From NCBI GenBank assembly GCA_016713665.1, contig JADJOR010000021.1:1-14547 (forward strand): 14,547 nt of DNA, read 5' to 3'. Source of the DNA: Deltaproteobacteria bacterium. GTDB taxonomy: Bacteria; Myxococcota_A; UBA9160; UBA4427. This document shows, piece after piece, positions 1 to 8,760 of the stretch (position 1 is its first letter; each line of letters begins with the position of its first letter). Made by a program: the position numbers and the translations under genes. The notes beneath the pieces are model-generated. The model was not told the DNA's origin. It worked only from the letters and a program-made list of their open reading frames with translations, and searched no databases.

Positions 1-1861
1 GGCCGGGCGCGTATCGGGCGAAGGTGGCGGCGCTCGCCGTGCTGGGCTTCGCCGTGCTGTTCTGGTGCTCAGCTCGGCGGGACTGGCACTCGCGATCCTC
101 GCCCGCGGCGTCGCGGCGCTCGCCTGCGCGAGGCTCGACCGCCGCGGCTCTTCCTGCTCAAGGCGGGCAAGCTGCTCTTCGTCCTCGCGGTGCCGCTCTT
201 CCTGCTCGTGAAGTCGTCCGTGAAGGCGCTCTTCGTGCGACTACCGGCGCCGGAGGGCCGTGAGGTCAGGCGATCCGATGCGCCGGCCCTGTTCGACGCC
301 CTCGACGACATGCAGGCCCGGATGAAGGGTCCCGCCTTCCATCAGGTCCCTGATCGTCGACGACGTCAACGCCGCCGTCGTCCAGCGGCCCGCCTTCGGG
401 CTGGTGGGCTTCCCGAAGAATCATCTTCTGCTGGGACTTCCACGCTGCTCGAGCCTTTCGAGCCGCGAGGCCCTGGCCCGTCGTAGCCCACGAGTACGGT
501 CATCTCGCCGGATCCCACGGCCGCTTCTCCGCGTTCATCTACCGACTGCGGCATACCTTCAGAACGAATTGCGAGCGCCCACGGAGGAGCTCGAGGGCTG
601 GGTCGCGCGCCTCGTAGCGCCGTTGATGAACGGCTATGCGCCCTACTTCGCGCTATACCTTCGCCCTGGCGCGTGCGAACGAGTTCGAGGCGGATGCGGC
701 CTCGGTCGAGCTGGTGGGGCGGCGGATGCAGCCAATGCGCTCAAGCGGGTGAACCTGGTCGATCCGCGACACCACCGTTTCCTGGCGCAGACCTTCCAGT
801 CGGATCGCCGTCGATCGCGAGCCGCCGGGCGACGTGATGCAGCGCTGGGCCAGGCAGGCGACGCTGCGACCACTTCGAAAGGAGGGCCGAGGCCGTTCGA
901 TGGCTACGCGAGGCCCTCGACCGGGAGGGCCCGTATGCGGACACGCATCCGATCCTGCGGGCGCAGCTCCCGGCGATGCCCGGGCAGGGCGACCGCAACG
1001 CCGAGCTTCCCCGCCTCCCGCTCGAGGGCGGATCCGCGGCCGAGGCCTGGTTCGGCGACGCGCTGCCGGGCCTGCGCGCGGCGCTGCGAATCGCGCTGGT
1101 CGAGGCGATCCGCGCAGCCTGGGTCGAAACGACGTGAGATCCGCCGCGATCGGGCGCCCCTCGACGTCCTGCAGGCCCTCGAGACCCGGAGCCGAGGAGG
1201 GAGATCGAGACATTCCAGAAGACGATGGGCTCGAGCCGGAGGTCGATCTGCGCGAAGGCCTCGCCGAGTTCAATCGACGCGAGCCGAGTCATTCCCGTCG
1301 GCCACTATCTCGGGGGCGTCGAATGTCTGAAGCGCGACGACAGAGACAGGGATCGCGCTGCTCAGGCGACTGATCGGCGCTCGATCCCGAGACGATCCTC
1401 CCGGCCTGCGAAACGGATCCATCCGTTCCCTGCTCGGACAAGGGCAGGGCGGAGGCGCAGCGCTATGCGAGATCGGTGGCAGACGCGGCGGCAGCTCGAG
1501 CAGGCGCGGAGCCATGCGCTCGGCAATCTCGTCCCGCAGAATGACCTGGCCGCGCACAGGCTCGCGCCGGCCGCGCTCGCGGCGTTGCGCGCTCAGCTGA
1601 CGGGGCCGGTCGTCGCTTCGGTCGCCGGCTCCACCTCGCGCGTCAGGTACTCGCGGCGGATGCCTCGGTCGTGGCCTACGCGGTCGGGGTCGGTTTCGTC
1701 CTGACGTGTCGCTCGAGCGCAAGCGCCGAGCCGCCATCGACGGCCTCGTGGCCCTCGACTGGCCCAGGCCCGTCATGATCGTCGAGCTGCGCCGGGCTAT
1801 CACGGCGAGGGGGAAGTTCGCGCGACTCGCCGACGCCCCGCTCTGGCCGGGACCCGCATGA
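1..1861 (+). CDS. M48-family zinc metallopeptidase with TPR-like C-terminus (partial at left edge, frame-broken)
   Basis: Membrane-associated zinc endopeptidase of the M48 (Ste24/HtpX-like) family. The zinc motif HEYGH is at 489-503. The second motif NEFEAD, carrying the third zinc ligand Glu, is at 678-695, the expected distance downstream. A DTHP element typical of M48 proteins follows near 940. The first ~215 bases encode two or three hydrophobic segments split over different frames. Past a false stop at 1135-1137, coding resumes with QKTMGLEPEVDL-like text and a TPR-like stretch (LIALDPETI) near 1370-1410. It ends at TGA 1859-1861. The reading frame is open to the left edge, so the true start probably lies upstream. 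At least ten frame changes are needed to read it; none is a clean in-frame stop mutation, which points to indel error. ATGA overlap couples it to the amidase. The family call is firm; the TPR part is inferred. Confidence 0.8.
1858..1861 (+). promoter_or_regulatory. ATGA stop/start overlap between M48 peptidase and amidase
   Basis: The peptidase stop TGA (1859-1861) overlaps the amidase start ATG (1858-1860). This is the usual signature of translational coupling, and the same ATGA junction occurs twice more in this window. It supports one transcript for both genes and fixes the amidase start. Confidence 0.7.
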
Positions 1862-3299
1862 CCGGAGATGCGCGCGAGATCGCCGCGCAGATCCGTGGCC
1901 GCAACACGTTCGGCCCCGGACGTCGTCGGGAAGCGATCCGCCGGATCGAAGCGCTCGATCCCGCGCTGAATGCCGTCGTCCACCCGCGCTTCGAGAGGCC
2001 CTCGACGAGGCCTCGGCGCTCGATCGCGCGCTCGCTCGGGATCTCGAAGTCGCGGCGACGTCCGAGCGCTCCGCTCGCCGGGGTCGCGATCCTGCTGAAG
2101 GACCTTGCCTCGATCACGCAAATGGGAGAGCCCTGGCACGAGGGGCCTCGAAGCGGCGCCGCGCGCGTGTCGACTTCGCCAGGACGGCGACGTCGCCTTC
2201 CTGACTGGCGGCGGTGAGCGATGCCAGCTGCATCGTTCTCCATGCACCAACGTCCGGGAGCTCTGCACCTATCCCCGACCGAGGCCGTGGCCTGCAGGCC
2301 GACCCGCAACCCTGGCACCTCGACTACAGCGCCCGGCAGCCGAGCGGTGGCTCGGGGGCGGCGGTCGCGGCGGGGATGGTGCCGATCGCGCACAGCTTCC
2401 GCCGGCGGCGGGTCGGTGCGGAGTGCCGGCTTCCCTCTGCGGGGTGGTCCGGGCTGAAGCCGACTCGGGGGCGATTCTCGGCCGAGCCCGAGCACGACGA
2501 GCATTGGGGCGGGATCTCGACTGACGGCTTCTCGCGCGGACCGTCGGCGATCGCCGCCGTCTTCGATGCGGTCGCCGGGCCACACGCGAGCGATCCGGTC
2601 CGGAACCCTCGAGCGGCCCGTTTCGGCGATGCTCGCGTCGCCGATGCGACGCCGCGCGGATCAGCCTGCAGAGCCCGCGCGCCTGCGGCAACGATCCCGC
2701 CCATCCGTCGTCGACGCGATCACGCGCGAGACTGCACGCCGGCTCGCGGCGGCGGGACACGTCGTCGCCCCGGCCTCGCCTGGGGCGCTCGAGGAGGAGA
2801 GGGCGGCGTATGGCCCAGCGGGGGACGGTCGTCGCCGCCTGTATCTCGCAGCAGAGGCTCGCGGCGTGGTCGCGGCGCATCGTACCGCGAGATCGCCCTC
2901 GACGCGTTTTCGCGCCCCTGCAATCGCATGAGTGTCGCCGGCGGGCGCGCGGTCACAGGCCTCAATTCGTCGAGGCGCGCGGGGGCTCTTCGCCTGGTCG
3001 CGCCGGCTCGTCGCCTGGTTCGACGACTACGATCTGCTGCTGACGCCCGTCCTGACCCAGCCCGCGATCCGGATCGGCGAGCTCCCGCTCGACCCGACAG
3101 CGGCGGGCTCGATGCGATGCGCAGGCGGCTCGGCTGGCTGCCCGGTCCCTGGAACGTGACGGGTCAGCCCGCGATCAACGTGCCGGCGGGGGCGGACGCC
3201 GGAGGAGACTGCCGGTCGGGATCCAGCTCGTGGCGGCGTGGGGTCAGGAGGATCTGCTCCTGCGCGTCGCCGCCTGGCTCGAGGCAGCCCAGCCCATAA
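1858..3299 (+). CDS. Amidase, amidase-signature (AS) family (frame-broken)
   Basis: Serine amidohydrolase of the amidase-signature family, which hydrolyses amide bonds with a Ser-cisSer-Lys triad. It starts MTGDAREIAAQIRG. The triad Lys is in LAGVAILLKDL (codon 2098-2100). The glycine/serine loop with SGGSGAAVAAG is at 2331-2380. GGGSVR, whose Ser (2413-2415) is the expected nucleophile, follows. LKPTRGRFS (about 2455) and EHWGGISTDG (about 2500) are typical of the family. The C-terminal part has LLTPVLTQPA (about 3040-3065), LPGPWNVTGQPAINVPAG (about 3135-3190) and a final LVAAWGQEDLLLRVAAWLE stretch. Length (~480 residues) fits the family. Several single-base frame changes interrupt it, one inside the signature and one just before the nucleophile. 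The stop is taken as TAA 3297-3299, near the end of the phosphotransferase gene on the other strand; the exact end is uncertain by about 20 bases. Substrate unknown. Confidence 0.82.
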
Positions 3300-3308
3300 C
3301 CGCATTGG

Positions 3309-4708
3309 TCAGGATCGACCCGCGCCTAGCATCCCGATCCAGGATGGATCCGCTGCCGCCTGGCGGAACGACTGGATCTTCATGTGGCGCGTCATCGCCG
3401 ATCCGGCCGGGCCGAGGGCCCGTGCGCCCGCAGATGGCGCTTGTGGAAGAGGCGATCAGCTCGACGTCGTAGCGCCCTTCCGTTGCATCGGCGAAGCACT
3501 GAGCTGCTCGGCTGCTCCTCGCCCTCGAAGAGCCAGGTCGCCGGGCGCCGCGCAGGAGCCGATGCGAATCGTCGAGGTCGGCCTGAGAGACAGCCTCGCC
3601 GATCTCGTCCGCCCGGGCGATGTGGCGCGCCATACGGAACATCGTGCGCCAGCTGGTACTGGACGAACTCGTCGGCGATCGGGAGCGAGCGCAGCTTGTG
3701 GACAAAGGTGGTCGATCGCGACAGCCGCAGGAGATCCTCGGCTCCGGGCATCTCGACGCTCGGGGCTCGATCTCGTAGATCTCGGCCCGGGCCTCGGTCG
3801 CGAAAGGATTCGCCTCGTAGCACCACTGCATGTTCGTCGTCATCAGGTCGGAGTCCGGCGCCGGATGGCTCAGCGCGCCGCTGAAGAGCGAGGGCTCGTT
3901 CAGGAGCGTGAACGCGAAGTGGTGGCGCATCAGGGCGTCGAGGTCGACAGGTCTTCCGCTGAGGCTCTTCGTAGCGGGCGTAGAGCGCCCGGAAGTCGCC
4001 CCGCCGATGATCGTGTCGCGCTGGCGCCAGGCGGCGAGGTCCATCATCGGGTCGCCGACTTGGCCGATCTCGACGTCGAGGACGGCGACGATGCAGCCGC
4101 ACCGGTGTGGAACTGCCGCGAGTCCCAGACGATCGCCGACTCGCGACCGTGGGAGAGGGGCGGATTGCGCTTCAACCGGGCGAGGGAGAACTCGATGAAG
4201 GGATTCCGGGAGCTGCCCGACCGAACGGAGGAGCCGCTCATGGCAGCGGATGCCGAAGGTTCCGGACTCGGCGGGCGTCGCCGCGCACCATCACACCCGC
4301 CCGGACGAAGGGCTCGATCGGCAGCGCGTGGAGGCGCGCCAGGATCTGGAGATGCTCGTCGACTGGCGCCGCAACGCTTCGGTCGATTCCACGAAGTCGT
4401 TGCGGCCGCGGACCCGGTCCATCACGTAGGCGAGGGGTGACTCGATCAGCCCGTAGACCCGGGCGTCAGGATGCCCTGCTCGTGCATCGTGCGCTGGAGA
4501 TTCATCTCGTGCTCGAGCAGGAAGACGAGTGGCATGTCGGTCCGGTCGCCGCGCACTGGAGACCGAGGATCGCCGTCGCGTTCGACGTCAGCGAACCAGA
4601 CCGGTCGCCAGCGCGGCTGACGGGCGATGCGGACGACGATCGCCGACGTTCCAACTCGAGCCAGTCGATCTTCGCGGTCGCCGCCTCGTCGTGGGGCTCG
4701 CTCTGCAA
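3309..4708 (-). CDS. APH-like phosphotransferase family protein (frame-broken)
   Basis: Kinase-fold protein of the aminoglycoside phosphotransferase/choline kinase superfamily (PF01636 type), the kind often annotated 'phosphotransferase family protein' beside acyl-CoA or detoxification genes. The start is TTG at 4708, chosen because AGGAG lies 5 bases upstream. The N-terminus has KIDWLELE and RGDRTDMPLVFLLEHEMNLQ. GLIESPLAYVMDRVRG follows near 4380-4450. The Mg-binding element is VLDVEIGQVGDPMMDLAAW (about 4027-4083). C-terminal pieces are NMQWCYE, ARHIARADEIG and LFHKRHLRA. The corrected frame ends ...SWIGMLGAGRS at TGA (complement 3309-3311). The usual HGD catalytic motif is absent; IVWDSRQF occupies that place (Asp codon 4122-4124). 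About 465 residues, longer than simple APH enzymes. Many indels interrupt it. It lies 115 bases downstream of the GNAT gene on the same strand. Confidence 0.78.
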
Positions 4709-4713
4709 TGGGA

Positions 4714-4718
4714 CTCCT
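4714..4718 (-). promoter_or_regulatory. Shine-Dalgarno AGGAG deciding a TTG start for the phosphotransferase gene
   Basis: On the minus strand GAGAGAGGAG precedes TTG (4708-4706) with a 5-base spacer. There is no equally placed ATG or GTG, so the TTG is the best-supported start. Confidence 0.6.
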
Positions 4719-4794
4719 CTCTCGGGGGCGGATCAAGCGCGTACGTCGTGTCCGGTCCCGGCCCGCCCGTTCGATCGCGGTGCCCGCCTCGCCC

Positions 4795-4814
4795 GGCCGG
4801 AGTCTATCCCGGCC
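4795..4814 (-). terminator. Stem-loop after the GNAT gene
   Basis: GGCCGG and CCGGCC form a perfect 6-bp stem around an 8-base loop, 10 bases after the GNAT stop. There is no T-run after it, so it is a weak terminator candidate. It may simply mark the gap between the GNAT and phosphotransferase genes. Confidence 0.3.
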
Positions 4815-4823
4815 ATCCCCGCA

Positions 4824-5814
4824 TCACACCGCCCGCCGCGCCGCGGATCTCGGCCGCAGCAGCAGGGCCTCCATCGCGATCGACCGCTCGGTCCAGTGCT
4901 CCCTGTAGGCCATCCACGGGCCGAGGTCAGCCTGACGACACCGTCCTCGGCGAGCCAGCGGATCCTGCTCCTGCTGGGCAGATTGCCGATCGACCAGGTG
5001 GCGTGATCCTCCGCATAGCTGAACTGCTGTCCCCGATAGACCGCGCCCGCCAGCCCGCCGAAGATGAAGCCGACGTCGCGTTCGGCGACCCGCGCGCGAA
5101 GATCACGGACCGGATCCCGAGACCGCGAGACGCCGCGCCATCGCCCATAGAAGGCGCTCGACGTCGGCTCCTCCGATGCCGCGACCGGCGAGGCCCTTCC
5201 AGCTCGTGAGCTCGACGGCGAGCATGCGCGCAAAGGCGGCATCGGACTCGGCGGCGGTGCGCGGGACGAAGCGCTCGAAGCGCAGACCGTTCGCGTCGGC
5301 ATGGCGCGCCGCCCCGGCGCAGGCGCTTGCCGAAACGGGCGCGAGCGGCGCGCAGTGGAACCGTCGAGGCCGCCCTCGAGCGAAGCGCAGACCTGGATCG
5401 TCTTGACCCGGAAGATCTCGAAGTCCGGCAGGAATCGTTCGAGCAGCGCTTCGCGCAGGCGCTGCCGGCATCAAACCCGAGACGAGGCCGTCGCCGGCTC
5501 GCGCGCCGATGCCGCTCGGCGAGCAGAGGGCGCCGAGCAGCTCGAGGGCGTCAGGCCGAGCAGCGGACTGCCGAACATCCAGAGCGAATCCGGAGGCTCC
5601 CGAGAATCGGGCCGAGATCGGATACCGGCGCTCGGCCAACGCCAGCAGGCTCGTGGCGTTGCGGCGAAAAACGAGACGCCGTCTCGGAAAATACATTCCT
5701 GGAGTGAGAGCTGCCACTCGGTGCGGCAACAGAAGGGATCGCCCTGGTCAGTGGGCGGCCGCCCCGGTTCCAGAACGAAGCGGGATGGTCGAGCTCTGCG
5801 GCGGAACGATGCAT
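4824..5814 (-). CDS. CelD/BcsL-type GNAT N-acyltransferase (frame-broken)
   Basis: GNAT-fold acyltransferase of the Acetyltransf_6 (CelD/BcsL-like) group, expected to move an acyl group to an amine in the cytoplasm. Minus-strand pieces in order: GDPFCCRTEWQLS (about 5720-5755), LVFRRNATSLLALAERRYPI (about 5630-5690), LRFERFVPRTAAESDAAFA and MLAVELTSWKGL (about 5195-5285), then DVGFIFGGLAGAVYRGQQFSY (about 5020-5085). After that comes SIGNL, IRWLAEDGVVRL and a WTERSIAMEALLLR tail. The order and spacing of SIGNL..., IRWLxEdGV and hWTE match the C-terminal GNAT core. The stop is TGA at complement 4824-4826. The start is set at ATG 5814, giving about 330 residues; no clear ribosome site is visible, so the start is uncertain. 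Broken by at least five frame changes. Acyl donor and acceptor are unknown. Confidence 0.68.
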
Positions 5815-6292
5815 GGTGGCCGCCGACCCCAGGGTGATCGCCGGCGATCGGGGGCCGACGGGGTTTCCCGTCGACGCGCGCACACGGGACGAGCAGGGCC
5901 CCTCGGGCGGTCGCCGATCGGGATTCTGGGGCCAACGCTCCCCAAGACGAGCCGGCACATCAACCGCGTCGACCTCGACGGGACGGCCCGAAGGGACGCT
6001 GGCGTTGATCCGTGCGGGGGCCGTGCCGAGGCCGGATGCGCGCCGGACCGCGCCGGGTGGGTCTTCGGGGATTCCCGATCGCCGCCGCGCTCGGGCTTCC
6101 GGGCGGGTCGTCGCAGGCGGATCGGAGCGGCGTGGCCGGGTCACGAAAATGCATCTCCGGTCTGAGTCGATCCCGCTCCGTGGCGTACCATGCGCGGCAC
6201 ATGGGTGGGCTCGGGCACGCCGATGTCGGCGTCTGCGCGATCTCCACCGGCTCGGATCCGGCTGGTCGGATCCAACCTCAGAAGAGTGTTTC
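5815..6292. other. 478-base stretch with no convincing gene
   Basis: This lies between the divergent GNAT and TRL genes. Both strands are open for long stretches, as expected at this GC content, but I recognise no family motif and no ribosome site before an internal start. It may hold the promoters of the two divergent genes. A minus-strand run RPVEVDAVDVPARLGERW (about 5920-5975) looks somewhat protein-like, so the GNAT gene could start farther upstream than annotated. Confidence 0.4.
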
Positions 6293-6606
6293 GTGAAGAA
6301 GGTCGTCATGACGGTTCTGGCTCTGGCTCTGTTGGCTCCGATGTTCGGCTGCGCCGGGGCCGCTTCGCCCGTCGCGGGCTCGATCTGGGCCGACGTCCAC
6401 GGCCCGCTCGATGCGGAAGGCGCGATCGGCGGCAAGAAGGGCGAGGCGTGCGCGACGTCGTACGTCGGCGTGGTCGGCGTGGGCGATGCGAGCATCGCGA
6501 CGGCGGCGGCGAACGGCGGCATCAAGAACGTGACCGCGTCGATCACCACACGACGAACATAACCGGCATCATCGCCAAGTTCTGCACGATCGTGTACGGC
6601 AACTAG
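6293..6606 (+). CDS. TRL-family small lipoprotein / exported protein (one frameshift)
   Basis: Small exported protein of the TRL-like family (PF13146 type), cell-envelope proteins of unknown function. It starts at GTG 6293, weakly preceded by GAAGAG. An N-terminal signal MKKVVMTVLALALLAPMFGC has a lysine pair, a hydrophobic core and a Cys at residue 20 that could be lipidated; the residues before it (M-F-G) are a poor lipobox. The mature part shows SIWADVHGPL, KKGEACATSYVGVVGVGDAS and IATAAANGGIKNVTA, the family hallmarks. The expected VDHHTTNITGIIAKFCTIVYGN ending is in another frame after about 6535, so one base is gained or lost there. As written the first frame stops at 6560-6562; the corrected product (~104 residues) ends at TAG 6604-6606. 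A strong hairpin follows at 6628. Confidence 0.8.
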
Positions 6607-6627
6607 CTTTCGTCTTTCGTGACTTGG

Positions 6628-6668
6628 ACGGGGCTCCGGGCAGCGAGCCCGGGGTCCCGTTCGATTTT
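6628..6668 (+). terminator. Rho-independent terminator-like hairpin after the TRL gene
   Basis: Arms 6628-6641 (ACGGGGCTCCGGGC) and 6647-6660 (GCCCGGGGTCCCGT) pair over 14 bp with two G-T wobbles around the loop AGCGA. TCGATTTT follows. It lies 22 bases after the TRL stop. It ends 2 bases before the ribosome site of the next gene, so it may also act on that gene. Confidence 0.7.
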
Positions 6669-6669
6669 C

Positions 6670-6675
6670 GGAGGA
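6670..6675 (+). promoter_or_regulatory. Shine-Dalgarno GGAGGA before GTG start of the 2OG oxygenase gene
   Basis: GGAGGA followed by 6 bases and GTG at 6682. It is one of the strongest ribosome sites in the window and is used here to choose the start of the oxygenase gene. Confidence 0.55.
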
Positions 6676-6681
6676 GCGTTC

Positions 6682-7499
6682 GTGTCCTCGAGTCCGGTCC
6701 CGTCCTCGTTCCCGTTCCCGAATTCCTCATCCGATGCCGGCCCGGCGGGGCCCATCGAGGCGCCATCGTCGGCTTCCGAGCTCGCGCGCCTCGAGTCGAC
6801 CCTCCGCGACCACCTGATCCCGGGCGATCGAACGGACGCCCCTCGAGACCGATCCTTTCCTACGTCTTCATCCGGGGCTGCTTTCCGATGGCGCTCTACG
6901 AGGGCTCCTCGCGGCGCTTCCTCCGGACGATTTCTGAGCCGCTGTTCCACAAGGACTCCGTCCGCGAGGACAGCTCGAGCCCGCACGCATCCAGGCCCCG
7001 CTCTCCGAGGATCGCCTGCCGCTCCTGCCCGCCGGGCGTCAGCGGGATCTGTGGACGGCGGCCACGCGCGCGACCCAGGACGACCGCGTGAAGATGGCGC
7101 TCCTGCGCAAGCTCGAGCCGGGCATCCGCGAGGCGCTATTCGGAGCCGCTCGAGGCGATCGGGCGTATGCGCGGCCCGCGCTCAACCGTGACGTGTCCGG
7201 CTACAAGATCCTGCCCCATCCCGATACGAAGGCAAAGGTCCTGTCGGGGCTGATCTATTTTCCGAGGAGCCGCGAGCAGGTCGGGCTCAGGACGAACTCT
7301 ACGTCCCGAGCTTCCGCGTGCCGGGACTCCGGCCGCGCTTCCCGAGCGTGAAGACGGTGCCCTTCGAAGCCAATTGCGGGCTCCTGTTCGCCGTGACCAA
7401 ACGGAGCTTCCATGGGCGCGAGCCCTTGCCCGGAGGCTGCGGGGTCCGGGACTACTTCGCGCTGACCTACTACAACGATCCCACGTCGCGGGATACTGA
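6682..7499 (+). CDS. 2-oxoglutarate/Fe(II)-dependent oxygenase family protein (frame-broken)
   Basis: Prolyl-4-hydroxylase-like oxygenase that would use Fe(II) and 2-oxoglutarate. The diagnostic part is the C-terminal double-stranded beta helix. GYKILPHPDTKAKVLSGLIYFP (about 7199-7262) gives the HxD iron ligands. ELYVPSFRVPGL-like text follows, then VKTVPFEANCGLLFAVTKRSFHG (about 7349-7415) with the distal iron His in SFHG. YFALTYYNDPTS closes the domain. Upstream pieces include DDRVKMALLRKLEPGIREALFG (about 7080-7143) and a Ser/Pro-rich N-terminus after GTG 6682. The family usually acts on protein, small-molecule or cell-surface sugar substrates; which one cannot be seen here. At least four frame changes interrupt it. 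The stop is taken as TGA 7497-7499, which overlaps the start of the SGNH hydrolase gene. Confidence 0.7.
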
Positions 7500-8723
7500 G
7501 CCGCCGGTGGGCCTGCATCCTCCGGGTCGTCGCCGGCAATCTGGTCGTCTTCCTGCTCTTCGTCCTGATCGCGAATGCGATCACGGCGGGCATCTACGAT
7601 CTCTCCGACTGGTGGAGCGACCGCAAGGAGAAGTCCGACGAGCGCGTCGACCTGCCGAACTACGTCGACAAGGACCATTCCCGGAAGATCTTCGCCGAGA
7701 CCCGCAAGCTCAGGACGCGCTACGTCCCGTTCGTCGAGTGGAAGCGCAAGGCGTTCCGCGGCAGACGGTGAACATCGACGAGGCGGGAGATCGCGTCCAT
7801 CGCGCGCCGGGGCAGGGCGAAGCGGGGGGGTCGTCCGCTTCTTCGGCGGCTCGACGACCTGGGGGCACCGGCGTCGACGACGACACACGATCCCCGCGCT
7901 CTTCAACGCGCTGCATCCCGCCTGGACCGTCCACAACCACGGCGAGTCCGGCTACTACAGCCGCCAGGGAACCAGCGCCTCGAGAGCCTCGTGCATCTCG
8001 GGGGAGCCGGTCGATCTCGTGGTCTTCTACGACGGCTCCACAACGACGTCCGCGAAGCTCTGTCGCCGCGACGTCGACCTGACGGGCCACGGGCAGCAAG
8101 GCCGGCTCGCGGCCCTCGTCGAGCCAGGCCCCCCTCGTCGTCGAGGTCTTCACGAGCGGGCTGCGTCTGCTCGTCCAGGACCTACGCAAGGCCGTCGGTC
8201 GCCTCACGGTCGAGACCTCGCGCTGCATGGAGGACCCGACCTACGGCGATCGCGTGGCGGCCATGACCCTCGCCAACTGGCGGACGGCCCGCGCGGTCGC
8301 CGCGCTCGCCCGGGGCAGACTTCGTCGCGATCCTGCAGCCCGTCGCCGCCATCGGCAGCCCGAACCTCGCATCTCGCCGACGACAGCTTCTCCCTCGACG
8401 ACTACGCGACGGCCCAGTCGAATCGAACAAGCTCGGCCGCGGCATCGACCACAAGCTCGTCTACCCGAAGTTGAAGCAGGCGATCGCCGCGTCCAGCGCC
8501 GACTGGATCCACGACGCGACCGACGCCTTCGACGGCGACGAGCTCATCTACACAGGCCCTGTCACGTCACCGAGAACAGGAACGCTCGCATGGCGGAGCG
8601 GATCGGCCGGATCGTGGCGCCGATCCTCGCGCGACGAGCAGGCGCGGGCGATCGAGGAATCCCGGGCGCCGAAGTCGGCGCGGGGAGCGCCCGGGCCGGG
8701 GCCCGGTCGAGCTCGAGCACTGA
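7496..8723 (+). CDS. Membrane-anchored SGNH/GDSL-type hydrolase (frame-broken)
   Basis: SGNH-fold esterase/acetylesterase anchored by an N-terminal membrane helix. After SRRWAC the segment ILRVVAGNLVVFLLFVLIAN (about 7514-7573) is strongly hydrophobic. It is followed by a charged linker (YDLSDWWSDRKEKSDERVD). Block I is RFFGGSTTWG, nucleophile Ser codon 7851-7853. PALFNALHPAWTVHNHGESGY follows. Block III, FYDGS then ND (AAC-GAC 8042-8047), needs one frame change. Block V, CHVTENRNARMAERI, has the catalytic His at 8563-8565. The Asp usually three residues before that His is Gly here. The start is placed at CTG 7496, where CTGA overlaps the previous stop; an original ATG lost to error is possible. 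The corrected frame ends at TGA 8721-8723, about 409 residues. Pairing with a 2OG oxygenase suggests modification of an exported sugar or lipid, which is inference. Confidence 0.72.
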
Positions 8724-8726
8724 TGC

Positions 8727-8760
8727 GCCCGGGGCGTCAGCGCGCCCGGGCCTTCTTCGT
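8727..8760. terminator. Hairpin shared by convergent SGNH hydrolase and DHS-like genes
   Basis: Arms 8727-8736 (GCCCGGGGCG) and 8741-8751 (CGCGCCCGGGC) pair over 10 bp with one bulged G around the loop TCAG. On the + strand CTTCTTCGTCT follows. The + gene stops at 8723, and the minus-strand stop codon (8737-8739) lies in the loop, so one hairpin could end both transcripts. The T-tract is imperfect and only on the + side. Confidence 0.55.

Noticed and set aside
1135..1137. TGA as the end of the M48 peptidase
   Set aside because: Coding-like text in another frame continues directly to the ATGA junction at 1858, so this is probably a frame-shift artefact rather than the real end.
1270..2268. 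332-residue minus-strand open frame over the peptidase/amidase junction
   Set aside because: Arg/Ser/Pro-rich shadow frame; the + strand carries the peptidase and amidase motifs in the same interval.
3238..4440. 400-residue open frame on the + strand
   Set aside because: It begins in the amidase end and runs antisense over the phosphotransferase gene, whose motifs are clear on the minus strand.
6175..6200. Weak promoter CTGAGT / TACCAT upstream of the TRL gene
   Set aside because: The -35 matches only 3 of 6 positions and the leader would be about 95 bases; not strong enough to annotate.
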